A stretch of 64,000 bases of DNA from CAZTQN01 sp964615765. GTDB taxonomy: Bacteria > Planctomycetota > Phycisphaerae > Phycisphaerales > UBA1924. A program made the position numbers and the translations under genes. Location of the stretch: contig CAZTQN010000021.1 in assembly GCA_964615765.1 (NCBI GenBank), positions 6,570 to 70,569 on the forward strand. The letters run 5' to 3'. Below are positions 16,424 to 25,826 of the stretch, piece after piece. Position 1 is the stretch's first letter, and every line of letters starts with the position of its first letter. Under the pieces are notes generated by a model. The model was not told the origin of the DNA, made no database searches, and saw nothing but the letters and a program-made list of their open reading frames with translations.

Positions 16424-17923
16424 TTATCCGCCACGAGCCCGTGACAGGATGCCCGTCGTGCTCTTGCCCTCGACCATCTCCAGCAGCACGACCCGCCCGC
16501 CGCTTTCCTGCACGAACGCGGCACCCGGCACCTGATCGACGCGATACTCGGCCCCCTTGACCAGCACGTCCGGCTTGACGGCCCGGATCAGGCGCTCCGG
16601 CGTGTCGTCCTCGAACAGCACGACCGCGTCCACGCACTCCAGCCCGCCCAGCAGCTCGGCCCGGTCGATCTCCCCGTTCACAGGGCGCGTCGGGTCCTTG
16701 CGGCCCTTAAGGCGGCGCACTGACTCGTCGGTGTTGACGGCGACGACCAGGAAGTCCCCCTCCGACGCCGCCCGACGCAGCAGCGACAGGTGCCCGCTGT
16801 GCAGCACGTCGAAGCACCCGTTGGTGAACACGACGCGCTTGCCGTCGTTCCGCACCGCGGCGACTTCGACCAGAAGTTGCTCGAGCGTGCGCAGTTTGCC
16901 CTGGCGCCCGGCGACGCCCCCCTCGCGCAGCATGCACTCGCGGTGGATGCGCTCGATGGGCATCGGCACCACGCCGAAGACTTCCACTTCCAGCCCCGCC
17001 GCGGCGTTGGCGAAGCGGACGGCGTCGGGCCAGGTGATCCCGTTGGCGCGGGCCGCGGCGAGGGCGGCGAGGACCATGTCGCCCGCGCCGGTCACGTCGT
17101 ACACCTGCCGCGCCACCGTGGGCATCACCTGCGCCGTGCCGTGACGCTCCAGCAGCAGGGCCCCGTGCCGGTCGAGCGTGATGACCGCGGCATCCAGGTC
17201 GAGGCGCTCCATCAGCGCCGCCGCCACCGGCGCGTGCGCCGCCGGGGGGGCGTCGTCGGGAATGTCCATGCCCGAGGCCAGGGCCGCCTCGCTCCGGTTG
17301 GGCGTGATGACCGTCGCGCCGCGGTACTTGGAATAGTCCTCGATCGCCGCCGGGTCGACCAGCACCGGCACGTCCGCAGCCCGGGCCGAGTCGATCACCG
17401 CGCGGCAGACCCGCGGCGTGCACACGCCCTTGTTGTAATCCTCCAGGCAGACCACGTCCGCATCCGCCAAGGCCGCGCGGTACCGCGCGATCAGGTCTTC
17501 CTCCACGCGGCTGGGCAGCGGCTCGCGCGATTCGTAATCGACCCGGAACATCTTCTGCGGGTGCCGATGCTGGGCCAGACCGATCAGCGACCGCTTCACC
17601 GTCGTCGGGCGGGCCGGGTCAACCACCAGCGCGTCCGCATGGACGCGCGACGCGGCAAGGGCCGAGCGCAGCAGGTCCGCCTCGCGATCATCGCCGACGA
17701 CCCCGAGCGCCGTCACCCGCCCGCGCATCGCCACCAGGTCCAGGCAGACGTTGGCCGCCCCGCCCGGGCGGTCCTCGGTGCGCTGGGCGTGCAGGATGGG
17801 GACAGGGGAATCGGGGGCGAGGCGATCGGCGTTCCCGTAGACGAGCTGATCGAGCATCAGGTCGCCCACGACCAGGGCCGAGAAAGGCCGCCACGCCGAG
17901 AGCCGGTCGAGCAGTTGACTCAT
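16424..17923 (-). CDS. hldE: Bifunctional heptose-7-phosphate kinase / heptose-1-phosphate adenylyltransferase
   Basis: A cytoplasmic enzyme of ADP-heptose synthesis for the LPS inner core. The N-terminal PfkB/ribokinase-like kinase domain (about 1-320) includes SALVVGDLMLDQL, PGGAANVCLDL and the PfkB signature DVTGAGDMVLAAL with its catalytic Asp. The C-terminal cytidylyltransferase-like domain starts near residue 360 with FTNGCFDVLHSGHLSLL (the HxGH nucleotide-binding motif). It continues through GRKDPTRPVNGEIDRAE to VEGKSTTGILSR. The 499-residue length matches full-length fused HldE. It starts 24 bases after lpxK on the same strand, supporting an LPS operon. Confidence 0.95.
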   Translation of the reverse strand: MSQLLDRLSAWRPFSALVVGDLMLDQLVYGNADRLAPDSPVPILHAQRTEDRPGGAANVCLDLVAMRGRVTALGVVGDDREADLLRSALAASRVHADALVVDPARPTTVKRSLIGLAQHRHPQKMFRVDYESREPLPSRVEEDLIARYRAALADADVVCLEDYNKGVCTPRVCRAVIDSARAADVPVLVDPAAIEDYSKYRGATVITPNRSEAALASGMDIPDDAPPAAHAPVAAALMERLDLDAAVITLDRHGALLLERHGTAQVMPTVARQVYDVTGAGDMVLAALAAARANGITWPDAVRFANAAAGLEVEVFGVVPMPIERIHRECMLREGGVAGRQGKLRTLEQLLVEVAAVRNDGKRVVFTNGCFDVLHSGHLSLLRRAASEGDFLVVAVNTDESVRRLKGRKDPTRPVNGEIDRAELLGGLECVDAVVLFEDDTPERLIRAVKPDVLVKGAEYRVDQVPGAAFVQESGGRVVLLEMVEGKSTTGILSRARGG

Positions 17924-17947
17924 GCCGCCAAGTCTAGGAACCCAAAC

Positions 17948-19030
17948 CTAACAACCAAGCCTCGGGCGAGCGGCGAGCGCTCGGGCGATGTCGGCCTCCA
18001 ACGCGTCGGCCCCGCGGTCAAACACGAGTTCCAGCACCGGCCGCCACACCGGGCAGGGCCACCGGTCCGCCGGCACGTGCCGGAGTTTGGACCAGTCCTT
18101 GTCGGTGACGACGATGGCGTCGGCCTTCGCGGCCCGGGCCCGCGCGATGAGCCGATCGAGCGTCGCCGGCGCATACGGGTCGTGGTCGGGCAGCGTCATC
18201 GCCTCGACCACTCCCCCACCACCCGGCCCCACCGTGGCCCGGAGCGAGTGCAGGAACGCCCCGGGGTTGCCGATCGCGCAGCACCCGAGCACCCGGGCCC
18301 CGGCCAGCACGTCGAGCGGCGTCGGCGTTTCGTCCACGCCCGGAGCGCCGGCAAGCAGGCCCGTCCACACGTGCCGCGTGACGGCGTCCACGCCGCGCCC
18401 GTCGGGGCGCTGCGCCCGCACCGCGGCGTCGATGCTCGCCAGATCCTCCGGCTTGGCACACTGCGCGTGCGTCACGATCACGCTCGTCGCCCGCGCCAGG
18501 CTGCGGATCGGCTCGCGCAGCCACCCCGCGGGAAGCAGGCGATCGGCCGAGGGCGGGCGCGTCGCGTCGATGAGCACCAGGTCGGCGTCGCGGGCCAGCC
18601 GCCGGTGCTGGAAGCCGTCGTCGAGCACGACGCAGTCGGGCGCGTCGACGCCCGCCGCCTGCATGAGCGCGCGCAGCCCGGCGAGGCGATCCGGCTGGGC
18701 GACGATGGGGACATCGGGGAAGCGGCGGCGGTAGCTGTCGGTCTCGTCGGGCAGTCGCCCGTCGGTCGGGCGGCCGCGCTGATAGCCGCGCATCGCGACG
18801 CACGGGCGTCGCCCGGCCCGGAGCAGGAGCCCGAGCACGTGCATGACCATCGGCGTCTTGCCCGTGCCGCCGACGGAGAGATTGCCGACGCTGATGACGG
18901 GCACGTCCAGGCGTGTCACGCCGCGCCCCGCGTCGAAGCGGCGGTTGCGCCGATCGATGGCGGCGGCGTAGACCGGCTCGACCAGTCGCCCCGCCCACAG
19001 CGGGATCGGGCCGCGGGCCGGTTCAGCCAC
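17948..19030 (-). CDS. lpxK: Tetraacyldisaccharide 4'-kinase
   Basis: Phosphorylates the 4' position of the lipid A disaccharide at the inner membrane (Raetz pathway). It has 360 residues. The Walker A motif SVGNLSVGGTGKTP is near residues 46-60, the conserved DDGFQHRRL near 136-144, and the C-terminal VTDKDWSKL segment contains the usual DKD-like motif. The start is GTG at 19030, overlapping the end of the upstream small membrane protein gene by eight bases. With hldE downstream it indicates that this planctomycete-like bacterium makes lipid A-based LPS. Confidence 0.94.
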   Translation of the reverse strand: MAEPARGPIPLWAGRLVEPVYAAAIDRRNRRFDAGRGVTRLDVPVISVGNLSVGGTGKTPMVMHVLGLLLRAGRRPCVAMRGYQRGRPTDGRLPDETDSYRRRFPDVPIVAQPDRLAGLRALMQAAGVDAPDCVVLDDGFQHRRLARDADLVLIDATRPPSADRLLPAGWLREPIRSLARATSVIVTHAQCAKPEDLASIDAAVRAQRPDGRGVDAVTRHVWTGLLAGAPGVDETPTPLDVLAGARVLGCCAIGNPGAFLHSLRATVGPGGGGVVEAMTLPDHDPYAPATLDRLIARARAAKADAIVVTDKDWSKLRHVPADRWPCPVWRPVLELVFDRGADALEADIARALAARPRLGC

Positions 19031-19451
19031 CGCGCGGGCCCTCCGCCGGGCTCGGCGCGGGCGCGGGCGGCGCGACGCGCACCGTCCGCCGCAGCGCCCG
19101 CCGATCCGCCACGCCCAGCAGCACCGTGTGAGCCATGTCGAGCGCGGCCAGCAGCATGACCATCGCCAGCAGTGTCAAGATGATGAGCCACAGCATGAGG
19201 AACGAGCGCCCGCTCTGCGAAGCGACGCCCGTCACCGGCTCGGGCTCGACGCCCAGGGCATACGCGAGCAGCGCCGTGAGCACGAGCATGATCAGCCCGT
19301 TGGCCGTGCGGATCCGGCGCCGCCTGGGCGGGACCGACGGCGACTGCAGCCCCACGATGTGGATAGCGATGGCCAGCATCGTCGCCCCGGCCAGCGGGAC
19401 GACCAGCCAGGCGGACAGCATCGCCGAGGCCAGCAGGCTCATCGCGGGCAT
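19023..19451 (-). CDS. Small membrane protein of unknown function in the lpxK operon
   Basis: I do not recognise a family. The 142-residue product has an N-terminal hydrophobic pair (SLLASAMLSAWLVVPLAG, TMLAIAIHIVGL), a basic PPRRRRIR stretch, a third helix (GLIMLVLTALLAYALGV) and a fourth (FLMLWLIILTLLAMVMLLA). The tail is Pro/Ala-rich. The four-helix layout suggests an inner-membrane protein. It lies between maf (34-base gap) and lpxK (eight-base overlap), so it is certainly co-transcribed with them; whether it acts in lipid A synthesis is not shown. Confidence 0.7.
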   Translation of the reverse strand: MPAMSLLASAMLSAWLVVPLAGATMLAIAIHIVGLQSPSVPPRRRRIRTANGLIMLVLTALLAYALGVEPEPVTGVASQSGRSFLMLWLIILTLLAMVMLLAALDMAHTVLLGVADRRALRRTVRVAPPAPAPSPAEGPRGG

Positions 19452-19485
19452 GATATCGCGAAGGCCGCGTTTCGCCGCAGCGCCC

Positions 19486-20142
19486 TCAGGCCGCGGCGAA
19501 CTCGGCCAGGTGACGCTTGAGCGCCTCGATCGGCAGGCCCATGATCGTGCCGGGATCGCCCGAGAAGGAGATGGGCCACCCGTCGCTGACGCGCTCGCTC
19601 AGGTTGTACCCGCCGGCCTTGCCGACCCACCCGTTCGACGCCACGTACTGATCGATGGTCGCGTCATCAATCCACCCGACGGTGACGCTGGCGCGTTCGT
19701 TGAACAGCCGGCGCCGACCCGTGCGAACATCCAGCAAGGCGACGCCCGTCAACACCTCGTGCGACCCGTCGCGCAGCAGCATGAGAATGCGCCGCGCGTC
19801 GGCGGCGTCGGACGGAGCGCTGATGATCGTCCCGTTCTTGACGACGATGGTGTCGGCCCCGAGGACGACCGGCGCGCGAACCCCGCCGCGCGTCAAAGCG
19901 CTGCGGGCCTTGAGATACGCCAGCGCCTCGACCCACTCGCACGGCTGCACGCTGCTGGGCGCAAGCTGGGCGTCGTCCAACCCTGGGTGCCCGGCGTCGT
20001 GCTCGATGCCCGCGCCCGTCAGCAGTTCACGCCGACGGGGCGAGCGGCTGGCCAGGTGCACGCGCGGCGTCCCCGCGCTGGATGAGCGCCCGCTCCCGCC
20101 CGCCATAGACCCAGATTCCGGCCCGATCGTCATGAGCAGCAT
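19486..20142 (-). CDS. maf: Maf-family nucleoside triphosphate pyrophosphatase
   Basis: Hydrolyses non-canonical or pyrimidine nucleoside triphosphates to monophosphates and is associated with control of septum formation. The 218-residue protein has LASRSPRRRELL near residue 30, the central GADTIV motif and the SNGWVGKAGGYNLS segment, all Maf landmarks. I selected the ATG at 20142 because AGGGGGA lies seven bases upstream; ATGs at 20133 and 20106 follow in frame and the first 25 residues are not conserved in character. It is the first gene of the leftward lipid A/LPS run. Confidence 0.9.
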   Translation of the reverse strand: MLLMTIGPESGSMAGGSGRSSSAGTPRVHLASRSPRRRELLTGAGIEHDAGHPGLDDAQLAPSSVQPCEWVEALAYLKARSALTRGGVRAPVVLGADTIVVKNGTIISAPSDAADARRILMLLRDGSHEVLTGVALLDVRTGRRRLFNERASVTVGWIDDATIDQYVASNGWVGKAGGYNLSERVSDGWPISFSGDPGTIMGLPIEALKRHLAEFAAA

Positions 20143-20487
20143 CGCTGAATCCCCCTGGCACTGTACCCACGATTCCCGCCCCGCCCCCCACCCCCCCAAC
20201 GCCGATCAACCGTCTGTATCGTCTTCGCCGCCGACCTCCGGACCAACGCCGCGGACGCCCGGCGATTGCCCGCACGAGGGGGCGTGGGCGTGGACGGCTG
20301 AAGGGCCGCCCGCCGCGTTCACACCAGCAAACTCCGGGAAAAACGGGCCGCGACGTGGCGGCCGACGGCCGATCGATGCCGGCCATCGGCATTGTTGGGG
20401 AGTTCGCCCGCTCGGTTGCACATTCGAGCCGCTCGGGCCCGATCTCCCGGCGGATACCATCCGCGCGGGGGCGGCGAGCGTTCATTC

Positions 20488-21303
20488 ATGCGTGCGCACC
20501 TGGTCCAGATCGATGTCGCCTGGGAAGACAAACCCGCCAACCGGGCCAAAGCCCGTGCGCTCATCGAGCAGGCGGGCCCCGAACGTGGGGACTTGGTCAT
20601 CCTGCCGGAAATGTTCGACACCGGCTTCTCGTTCAACCTCGCCAAGACCGCCGACGCCGACGGGGCCACGCTCGCGTTCCTGACGGACACGGCCCGGTCG
20701 CTGGGCGTGTGGGTGCACGGGGCCCGGACGGGGCTGGCGGCCGACGGGCGTGGTCGGAACCTGGCGACCATCATCGATCCTTCGGGCGAGCGCGTGTGCG
20801 AATATCAGAAGCGTCGGCTGTTCCCGCTGGGCGCGGGCGACACCGAGGCGTCGCGGTTCGAGCCGGGGCCGCACGCGGTGGCGTACACATGGACGCGCGA
20901 GCAGGGCGCTCCCGCCGGCCGCGCGGTGGTGAGTCCGACAATCTGCTATGACCTGCGGTTCCCCGAGGTCTATCTCGACGGGCTTTCGCTTGGGGCGGAG
21001 ATCTTCGTGGTCAGTTCAAGCTGGCCCGCGCCGCGCGAGGGGCATCGGCGGGCGCTCTCCATCGCCCGCGCGATCGAGACCCAGTCGATCGTGCTCAGCG
21101 TTAACCGCTGCGGGCGCGAGCCGCCCGTGCCCGCCGGCCCGGGCAACCAGTACGCCGGCGGCTCGCTGGCCATCGGCTGCAAAGGTGAGATCCTGGGCGA
21201 ACTCGGACCGGACGAGGGCGTGCTGAGCGTCGACCTGGACATCCGCGAAGTCCGCCGCTGGCGCGAGATCTTCCCCGCGTGGAAAGAGCGGCTGGCCCGG
21301 TAG
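20488..21303 (+). CDS. Nitrilase-family carbon-nitrogen hydrolase (omega-amidase-like)
   Basis: A 271-residue cytoplasmic amidase of the nitrilase superfamily. The Glu-Lys-Cys triad is clear: E41 in ILPEMFDTGF, K108 in YQKRRLFPLGAGD and C153 in PTICYDLRFPE. The combination of EMFDTGF and YDLRFPE is typical of omega-amidase (YafV/NIT2-like) enzymes, which hydrolyse alpha-ketoglutaramate or alpha-ketosuccinamate from transamination. The ATG at 20488 gives the standard N-terminus. It diverges from maf and converges with the metallophosphoesterase gene. The exact substrate is not determined by sequence. Confidence 0.88.
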   Translation: MRAHLVQIDVAWEDKPANRAKARALIEQAGPERGDLVILPEMFDTGFSFNLAKTADADGATLAFLTDTARSLGVWVHGARTGLAADGRGRNLATIIDPSGERVCEYQKRRLFPLGAGDTEASRFEPGPHAVAYTWTREQGAPAGRAVVSPTICYDLRFPEVYLDGLSLGAEIFVVSSSWPAPREGHRRALSIARAIETQSIVLSVNRCGREPPVPAGPGNQYAGGSLAIGCKGEILGELGPDEGVLSVDLDIREVRRWREIFPAWKERLAR

Positions 21304-21344
21304 CACCGCGCGTGCTGGCGTAGGCGCGTCGGGGAGCGGGCGCC

Positions 21345-23834
21345 TCAGCACCCCTCGAACCAGCGGGCCAGGAAATCGAAAATGTCCTGCACGCTGACGA
21401 GCCCGTCGCCGGCGATGTCGGCCCGGGCGCTCGCCGCAAAGAACCCCGCGAGGAAGTCGAACAGGTCCTGCGTGGTCGTCGCGCCGTCGGCGTTGAAGTC
21501 GGCCGGGCAGACGTAGCGCACCGTCAATCGCGGGCGGACGCCGCCGGCGCTGGTGCTGGACTCGAAACTATCGATGAGCACCGCGTTGGTCCCGCTGGCG
21601 AGCGGCACCAGCGCCCACCCCAAGTTGGCGGGTTCACCGCCCGTCGACCACCGGCGCATGCTGTCGGTCACGTCCAGCGCGTACACCCCGGCCTGCACGA
21701 GCGACCCGCTGACCACGCTGAGGCCCGCGGCGTCATCGGGCGCGAGCGCGGCTTCGACACCATCGGTGGATATCCCGCCGCCCGCCGTCGTCCATGTCTC
21801 GTCGACGCTCCAGGCCCGCAGCATGCGATGGACCGCGAAGCCCGAGCCGTCGCCGCCGGCGGCGTTCGAGACATTCAGCGACAGCACGGCGGAACTGACC
21901 AGCGCGCCGGGCGGGATCTGCCCGGTGCCGCTGCCGAACACGCCCGTGAATCGGATCAACCCCTGCACGTCGCTCCCCGATGGGTCGGCGTCGTTCTCGA
22001 CGGAAGCGTCGATCGTCAGCGTCGGGCCCGTGCCGGCGCTCGCGCCGGGGGCGGCTTGGCTGAGCGTGGTGTCGACGCCCGCCGTGAACACGCGGACACG
22101 CACGGGGTCGCGCGTCGGCGTGATAATCAACTCCGGGAACGCCGCGCCCGCGAGCGTGCTGTCAGACGACTCGACGCGCACGGCGTTGGTGCCGTTGGGA
22201 TAGGTCTGCAAGAGCCAGCCGTTGTTCGGCTGCCCGGCCGCCCAAGCGCGCAGGGCGCGGTCGACGCGGAACTCCAGCCACTGGTCGGTCGTGACGCCGA
22301 CGGTGCCGCCGTTGGTGCCGGCGGCGCTATCCGGCCGGGCCAGGGCTTCGAACCCGCTGGAGCCGTTGGCGGCGATGCCCGCGGGGCTGCCGGCGTTTGT
22401 GCCCGGGAGGGTGAGGCTGTTCCACGTCGACGCGCTCGTCCACGGCACGAGCATGCGGCGCACTTCAAAGCCGCTCCCTTCGCTGTTGCTGCGCTGCGGG
22501 TGCACGTACAACCGCAGCCGCCCCGCGAGCATGTCGTGCGACAGCGGGACCTGCGCGGCGCCCGGCCCGCTCAGCCCGCTGAATCGGATCAGCCCGTACG
22601 ACGGACCGGCCGGACCGCCGCCCAGCGTGTCGTCGGTGTCGATGTGGATGTAGCCCTGCGCGCTCAGGTTCCCGGCGGGGTTCGACGTGCGCACTTCCGT
22701 GTCGTCCACCCCGACGTACCCGTTCACGCCGCGCTTAAACACCAGCGGCGTGCCCGGCACCGGCGCGGGCGGGGGGAGCGGCTTGGGCGGCGGGGGCGCG
22801 AACCGGGTCGCGAACTCGATCGGCAGGTCGAACGCGCTGTTCGCGTCCGTCTCTAGCCTGCCGACGTTGGCGAACTCCGCACCCGCCGGCACGCCGCCCA
22901 CGGCGTCGCCGATGGGCGTGTAGGTGCGCACGCGCACGCGGTTGCTCGCCGGTTCGAAGGTCATCAGGCGCAGCCACCCGTCCCCGCCGCGGTTCCGCGA
23001 CTGGTAGTCGCTCACCAGTTCGTACACCGGGCGTCCGAAGTCGTTGACGGAATCGATGCGGGCCTCGCCGGAGTAGTGCCCGTTGAGGACCAGGAAGATC
23101 TGGTCGTTCCCGCGGACCAGCCGCTCGAACAGCAGCGTGCCCGCGCCGTCGCGCACGCCCGCCCCGTTGACGCTGTTGTGCGTCGAAACGATCGTCGGCA
23201 GCCCGGGGTTGGCGTCGAGGATCGCCTGGGCCCAGGCGACGGTGTCACGCGGCGTGCCGGGGCGGTCCGAGGACGTCGGCGGGGCGGCGAAGTTCCATTC
23301 CAGCGACAGGTGCAGCATGTCGCCCAGCGGCGTGGTGAACCGCTGCGCGCTGCTGACGCCGCGCGGATCGAAGCCCAGGAACCAGGCCCGCCCGTCGAAG
23401 TAGCCGGAGGTATCGCCGAAACGGACGCGGTAGTGCTCGAGCGAGCCGGTGCCGTTTGTCGCGGTCCAGTCGTGATTGCCGGGGAGCACGCCGTGCGGGA
23501 TGGTCGAGTTGCGGAGGATCGCCATGGCGCGGACGGCGTCGTCCCACTGGTCCAGCAGCGGCGCGCCCGGCGGGCCGGCGTTGTCGACGACGTCGCCCAG
23601 ATGCGTGACAAAGACGATGCTCTGGGCGGCGGCGTTGTCGACGATCCAGCGCGTCTGCCGGTCGAAGAAGTTGTCCCCCGGACCGAGCGTCGACTCGCTG
23701 TAGAACTGCGTGTCGGGGACCGCAACGACCGTGAACGCGGGCTGGGCCGACGCGCCGGCGGCGAGGATCAGCGCACCGACCGCCATGCCGAATGACCATC
23801 GAGCTACACGGAACGACACGCACGCCGTCGGCAT
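21345..23834 (-). CDS. Exported calcineurin-like metallophosphoesterase with DNRLRE-like and dockerin-like domains
   Basis: An 829-residue exported protein: signal peptide ending GASAQP, then a calcineurin-like phosphoesterase domain with VVAVPDTQFY, HLGDVVDN, LPGNHDWT, STHNS and LNGHYSG (residues about 30-330). These motifs provide the metal ligands of a di-metal phosphoesterase, with Gln in place of His in the first motif. A Pro-rich linker precedes two DNRLRE-like beta-sandwich domains (residues about 365-560 and 565-770). Residues 776-829 are a Cys-bounded two-repeat dockerin-like module (TTTQDLFDFL, SVQDIFDFL). A GGAGG site lies upstream of the ATG at 23834. Cell-surface phosphatase or nuclease activity is likely. 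Confidence 0.85.
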   Translation of the reverse strand: MPTACVSFRVARWSFGMAVGALILAAGASAQPAFTVVAVPDTQFYSESTLGPGDNFFDRQTRWIVDNAAAQSIVFVTHLGDVVDNAGPPGAPLLDQWDDAVRAMAILRNSTIPHGVLPGNHDWTATNGTGSLEHYRVRFGDTSGYFDGRAWFLGFDPRGVSSAQRFTTPLGDMLHLSLEWNFAAPPTSSDRPGTPRDTVAWAQAILDANPGLPTIVSTHNSVNGAGVRDGAGTLLFERLVRGNDQIFLVLNGHYSGEARIDSVNDFGRPVYELVSDYQSRNRGGDGWLRLMTFEPASNRVRVRTYTPIGDAVGGVPAGAEFANVGRLETDANSAFDLPIEFATRFAPPPPKPLPPPAPVPGTPLVFKRGVNGYVGVDDTEVRTSNPAGNLSAQGYIHIDTDDTLGGGPAGPSYGLIRFSGLSGPGAAQVPLSHDMLAGRLRLYVHPQRSNSEGSGFEVRRMLVPWTSASTWNSLTLPGTNAGSPAGIAANGSSGFEALARPDSAAGTNGGTVGVTTDQWLEFRVDRALRAWAAGQPNNGWLLQTYPNGTNAVRVESSDSTLAGAAFPELIITPTRDPVRVRVFTAGVDTTLSQAAPGASAGTGPTLTIDASVENDADPSGSDVQGLIRFTGVFGSGTGQIPPGALVSSAVLSLNVSNAAGGDGSGFAVHRMLRAWSVDETWTTAGGGISTDGVEAALAPDDAAGLSVVSGSLVQAGVYALDVTDSMRRWSTGGEPANLGWALVPLASGTNAVLIDSFESSTSAGGVRPRLTVRYVCPADFNADGATTTQDLFDFLAGFFAASARADIAGDGLVSVQDIFDFLARWFEGC

Positions 23835-23916
23835 CGGGTTTCAACCTCCGGGAGAAGGAAGTGAAGCCCGCCGACGGCGTGGTGTCGCTCGCGGATATGT
23901 CAAGACTGCGTGAAGC

Positions 23917-23948
23917 CCGGGCGGCCGCGATCATGGCGAGCCGCCCGG
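23917..23948 (-). terminator. Possible terminator hairpin after the beta-helix gene
   Basis: A 9-bp inverted repeat (CCGGGCGGC / GCCGCCCGG) with a 14-base loop lies 23 bases past the stop of the gene at 23971. There is no T tract on the transcribed side, so intrinsic termination is uncertain. Confidence 0.35.
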
Positions 23949-23970
23949 ATAACCCGGTCACTCCGCGCGA

Positions 23971-25728
23971 TCAGCAGTTGGGGCCGGGGGCGAACCACGC
24001 GGTCAGGAAGTCGAAGATGTCCTGAACCGTGATCCCGCCGGCGTTGTTGAAGTCGGCCCGGGCGTCGCTCGCGAACCAGGCGCCGAGGAAGTCGAAGATG
24101 TCCTGGACGGTGACGCCGCCGGCGTTGTTGAAGTCGGCCGGGCAGGTCGGGGCGGCCGCCGCGGGCCGCTCGTACGCGCCCAGGTCGACCACCGGCGCCG
24201 GGCCGGGGCCCGTGTCGGCGACGCTGGCGATATCGACGCGGCGCGGGTTGTTCGCCAGGTCGAACACGTCCACACCCGTCGGCAACGCCGCGGCGTCCCC
24301 CGCGTCGATCGCCGGCGACGTGGCCCGCAGGCGGTAATCGCCCGTCACGCCCGTCGGCGATTCGAACTGCGGGTCGATGGTCGTGTTCGCCAGCCCGGCG
24401 AACCCGCCCTGGATGTTGCTGCGGGCCACGTCGATGGTCTGCCCGATCGGGATCAGCGGCAGGCCGATCTGCTGGACGTTGCCGCGGATGATGCTGTTGC
24501 GCACCGTCAGCGTGCCGGTGAGGAACGCGTCGGTGCGGATGCCGAGGTTGGCGTTGTCGACGATGGTGCAGTTGATGACGCGATCGTCGGTCGCCTCGCT
24601 GGGCGCGTTGATCAGGATGCCCTCGCCCTGCACGCCGACGATCAGCGTGTTGGCGATCACCGAGCTCGACCCGCCGCCGACGAGCGCGACGCCCGCCCCT
24701 TCGCCCCCGCGGATCTCGCAGCGGTCGACGGTGAGGGCGGCCCCCGTCTCAAGGAACGCGCCGATCGCTGTGCCCTGGCTGTTGATGAAGTCCGAGTCGA
24801 TCACGCGGAGCGTGCTCTGCCCGAGCGGCAGAGCCATGTACACGCCCGCGGCGATGTCGCCCGCGTTGCCCTGGAACACGCTGCGCGTGACCGCGACCTG
24901 GGCGCCCGGGTCCGACGCGACGACGGTGACCGGCGCCGACGTGCCGACGTTCCCCGCGAAGATGGAGTCTTCGATGGTGAGGGCCGTGAACCCGATCGGC
25001 GCGATGCAGGCGCCCCGGTTGTTCTCGAATCGGGTTCGACGGACAGTCATGGTCGCGTTGAACGGTGACAGGACCGGCAGCCCGCCCGACACGTCGCCGT
25101 TGTCGCGCAGGATGCTGTCCTCGATGATGATGGTGGGCGGGACGGAGCGGTCGCACGTGCGGAGCACGGCCCCGACGCTGCGAGTCCCGCCCGGGGGGGC
25201 GTTGACGCCGTTGCCCTCGATGGTGGTGTTGCGGATCGTCAGCGTCCCGCCGGCGAGGAAGATGGCCCCGCCGACTTCGCCGGTGTTGTCCGCGATGACG
25301 CAGCGGTCGATCTCGACAATGCTGCTGTCGGAGAGCAGGGCGCCGGCGAAGATGGTGAGCCCGCCGCTGCCGCAGATCGACTCCGGCCCCCCAACGCTCC
25401 CGCGCAGAGCCAGGTTCTCCAGCCGCAGACCCGTCGAACCGAAGACCTTCAGGATCGTCGGCCCGCCGGGCCCGCCCAGGCGGACGTCGTCGGCGCTCGC
25501 GCCGGTGCCGCGGATGGTCAGCCGCTTGCCGTCGACGCGGAGCGTCTCGGCGTACGTGCCCGGCGCGACGAGGATCTCGTCCCCATCAACCGCGGCGTCG
25601 ATCGCCGCCTGGACCGAGGTGAACTGCGTCGGCACCGAGAGCGTCACCGCGTGGGCGGCCCCGCAGGCCAGCCCGGCCACGGTGAGGACGCTGACCAGGA
25701 ACTGAGAGGACATCATTCGGGTTTTCAT
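23971..25728 (-). CDS. Exported right-handed beta-helix protein with dockerin-like C-terminus
   Basis: A 585-residue exported protein from the ATG at 25728, which has AAGGA at the right distance. The signal peptide ends CGAAHAV. A pectate-lyase-like right-handed parallel beta-helix begins with VPTQFTSVQAAIDAAVDGDEILVAPGTY and includes many NTxI/DSxF coil motifs up to about residue 480. The C-terminal residues 529-585 are a Cys-bounded double repeat DFNNAGGVTVQDIFDFL / DFNNAGGITVQDIFDFL. This type of beta-helix binds or cleaves polysaccharides, but no catalytic site is obvious, so it may be an adhesin. Confidence 0.83.
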   Translation of the reverse strand: MKTRMMSSQFLVSVLTVAGLACGAAHAVTLSVPTQFTSVQAAIDAAVDGDEILVAPGTYAETLRVDGKRLTIRGTGASADDVRLGGPGGPTILKVFGSTGLRLENLALRGSVGGPESICGSGGLTIFAGALLSDSSIVEIDRCVIADNTGEVGGAIFLAGGTLTIRNTTIEGNGVNAPPGGTRSVGAVLRTCDRSVPPTIIIEDSILRDNGDVSGGLPVLSPFNATMTVRRTRFENNRGACIAPIGFTALTIEDSIFAGNVGTSAPVTVVASDPGAQVAVTRSVFQGNAGDIAAGVYMALPLGQSTLRVIDSDFINSQGTAIGAFLETGAALTVDRCEIRGGEGAGVALVGGGSSSVIANTLIVGVQGEGILINAPSEATDDRVINCTIVDNANLGIRTDAFLTGTLTVRNSIIRGNVQQIGLPLIPIGQTIDVARSNIQGGFAGLANTTIDPQFESPTGVTGDYRLRATSPAIDAGDAAALPTGVDVFDLANNPRRVDIASVADTGPGPAPVVDLGAYERPAAAAPTCPADFNNAGGVTVQDIFDFLGAWFASDARADFNNAGGITVQDIFDFLTAWFAPGPNC

Positions 25729-25744
25729 GGGTATTCCTTGCGTG

Positions 25745-25773
25745 TGGACGGGGTGTATCATCTCTGATAGACT
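25745..25773 (+). promoter_or_regulatory. Weak candidate promoter for the gene at 25827
   Basis: TGGACG (25745-25750) and TAGACT (25768-25773) are separated by 17 bases in the divergent gap. The same TGATAGACT string occurs in the candidate promoter at 9191-9220, which is the main reason for listing it. Confidence 0.28.
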
Positions 25774-25826
25774 TCTCTCCGAGAAACGTGCACCGCTGGA
25801 TTCAGCCTCAGTGGTTTTTTTCACCC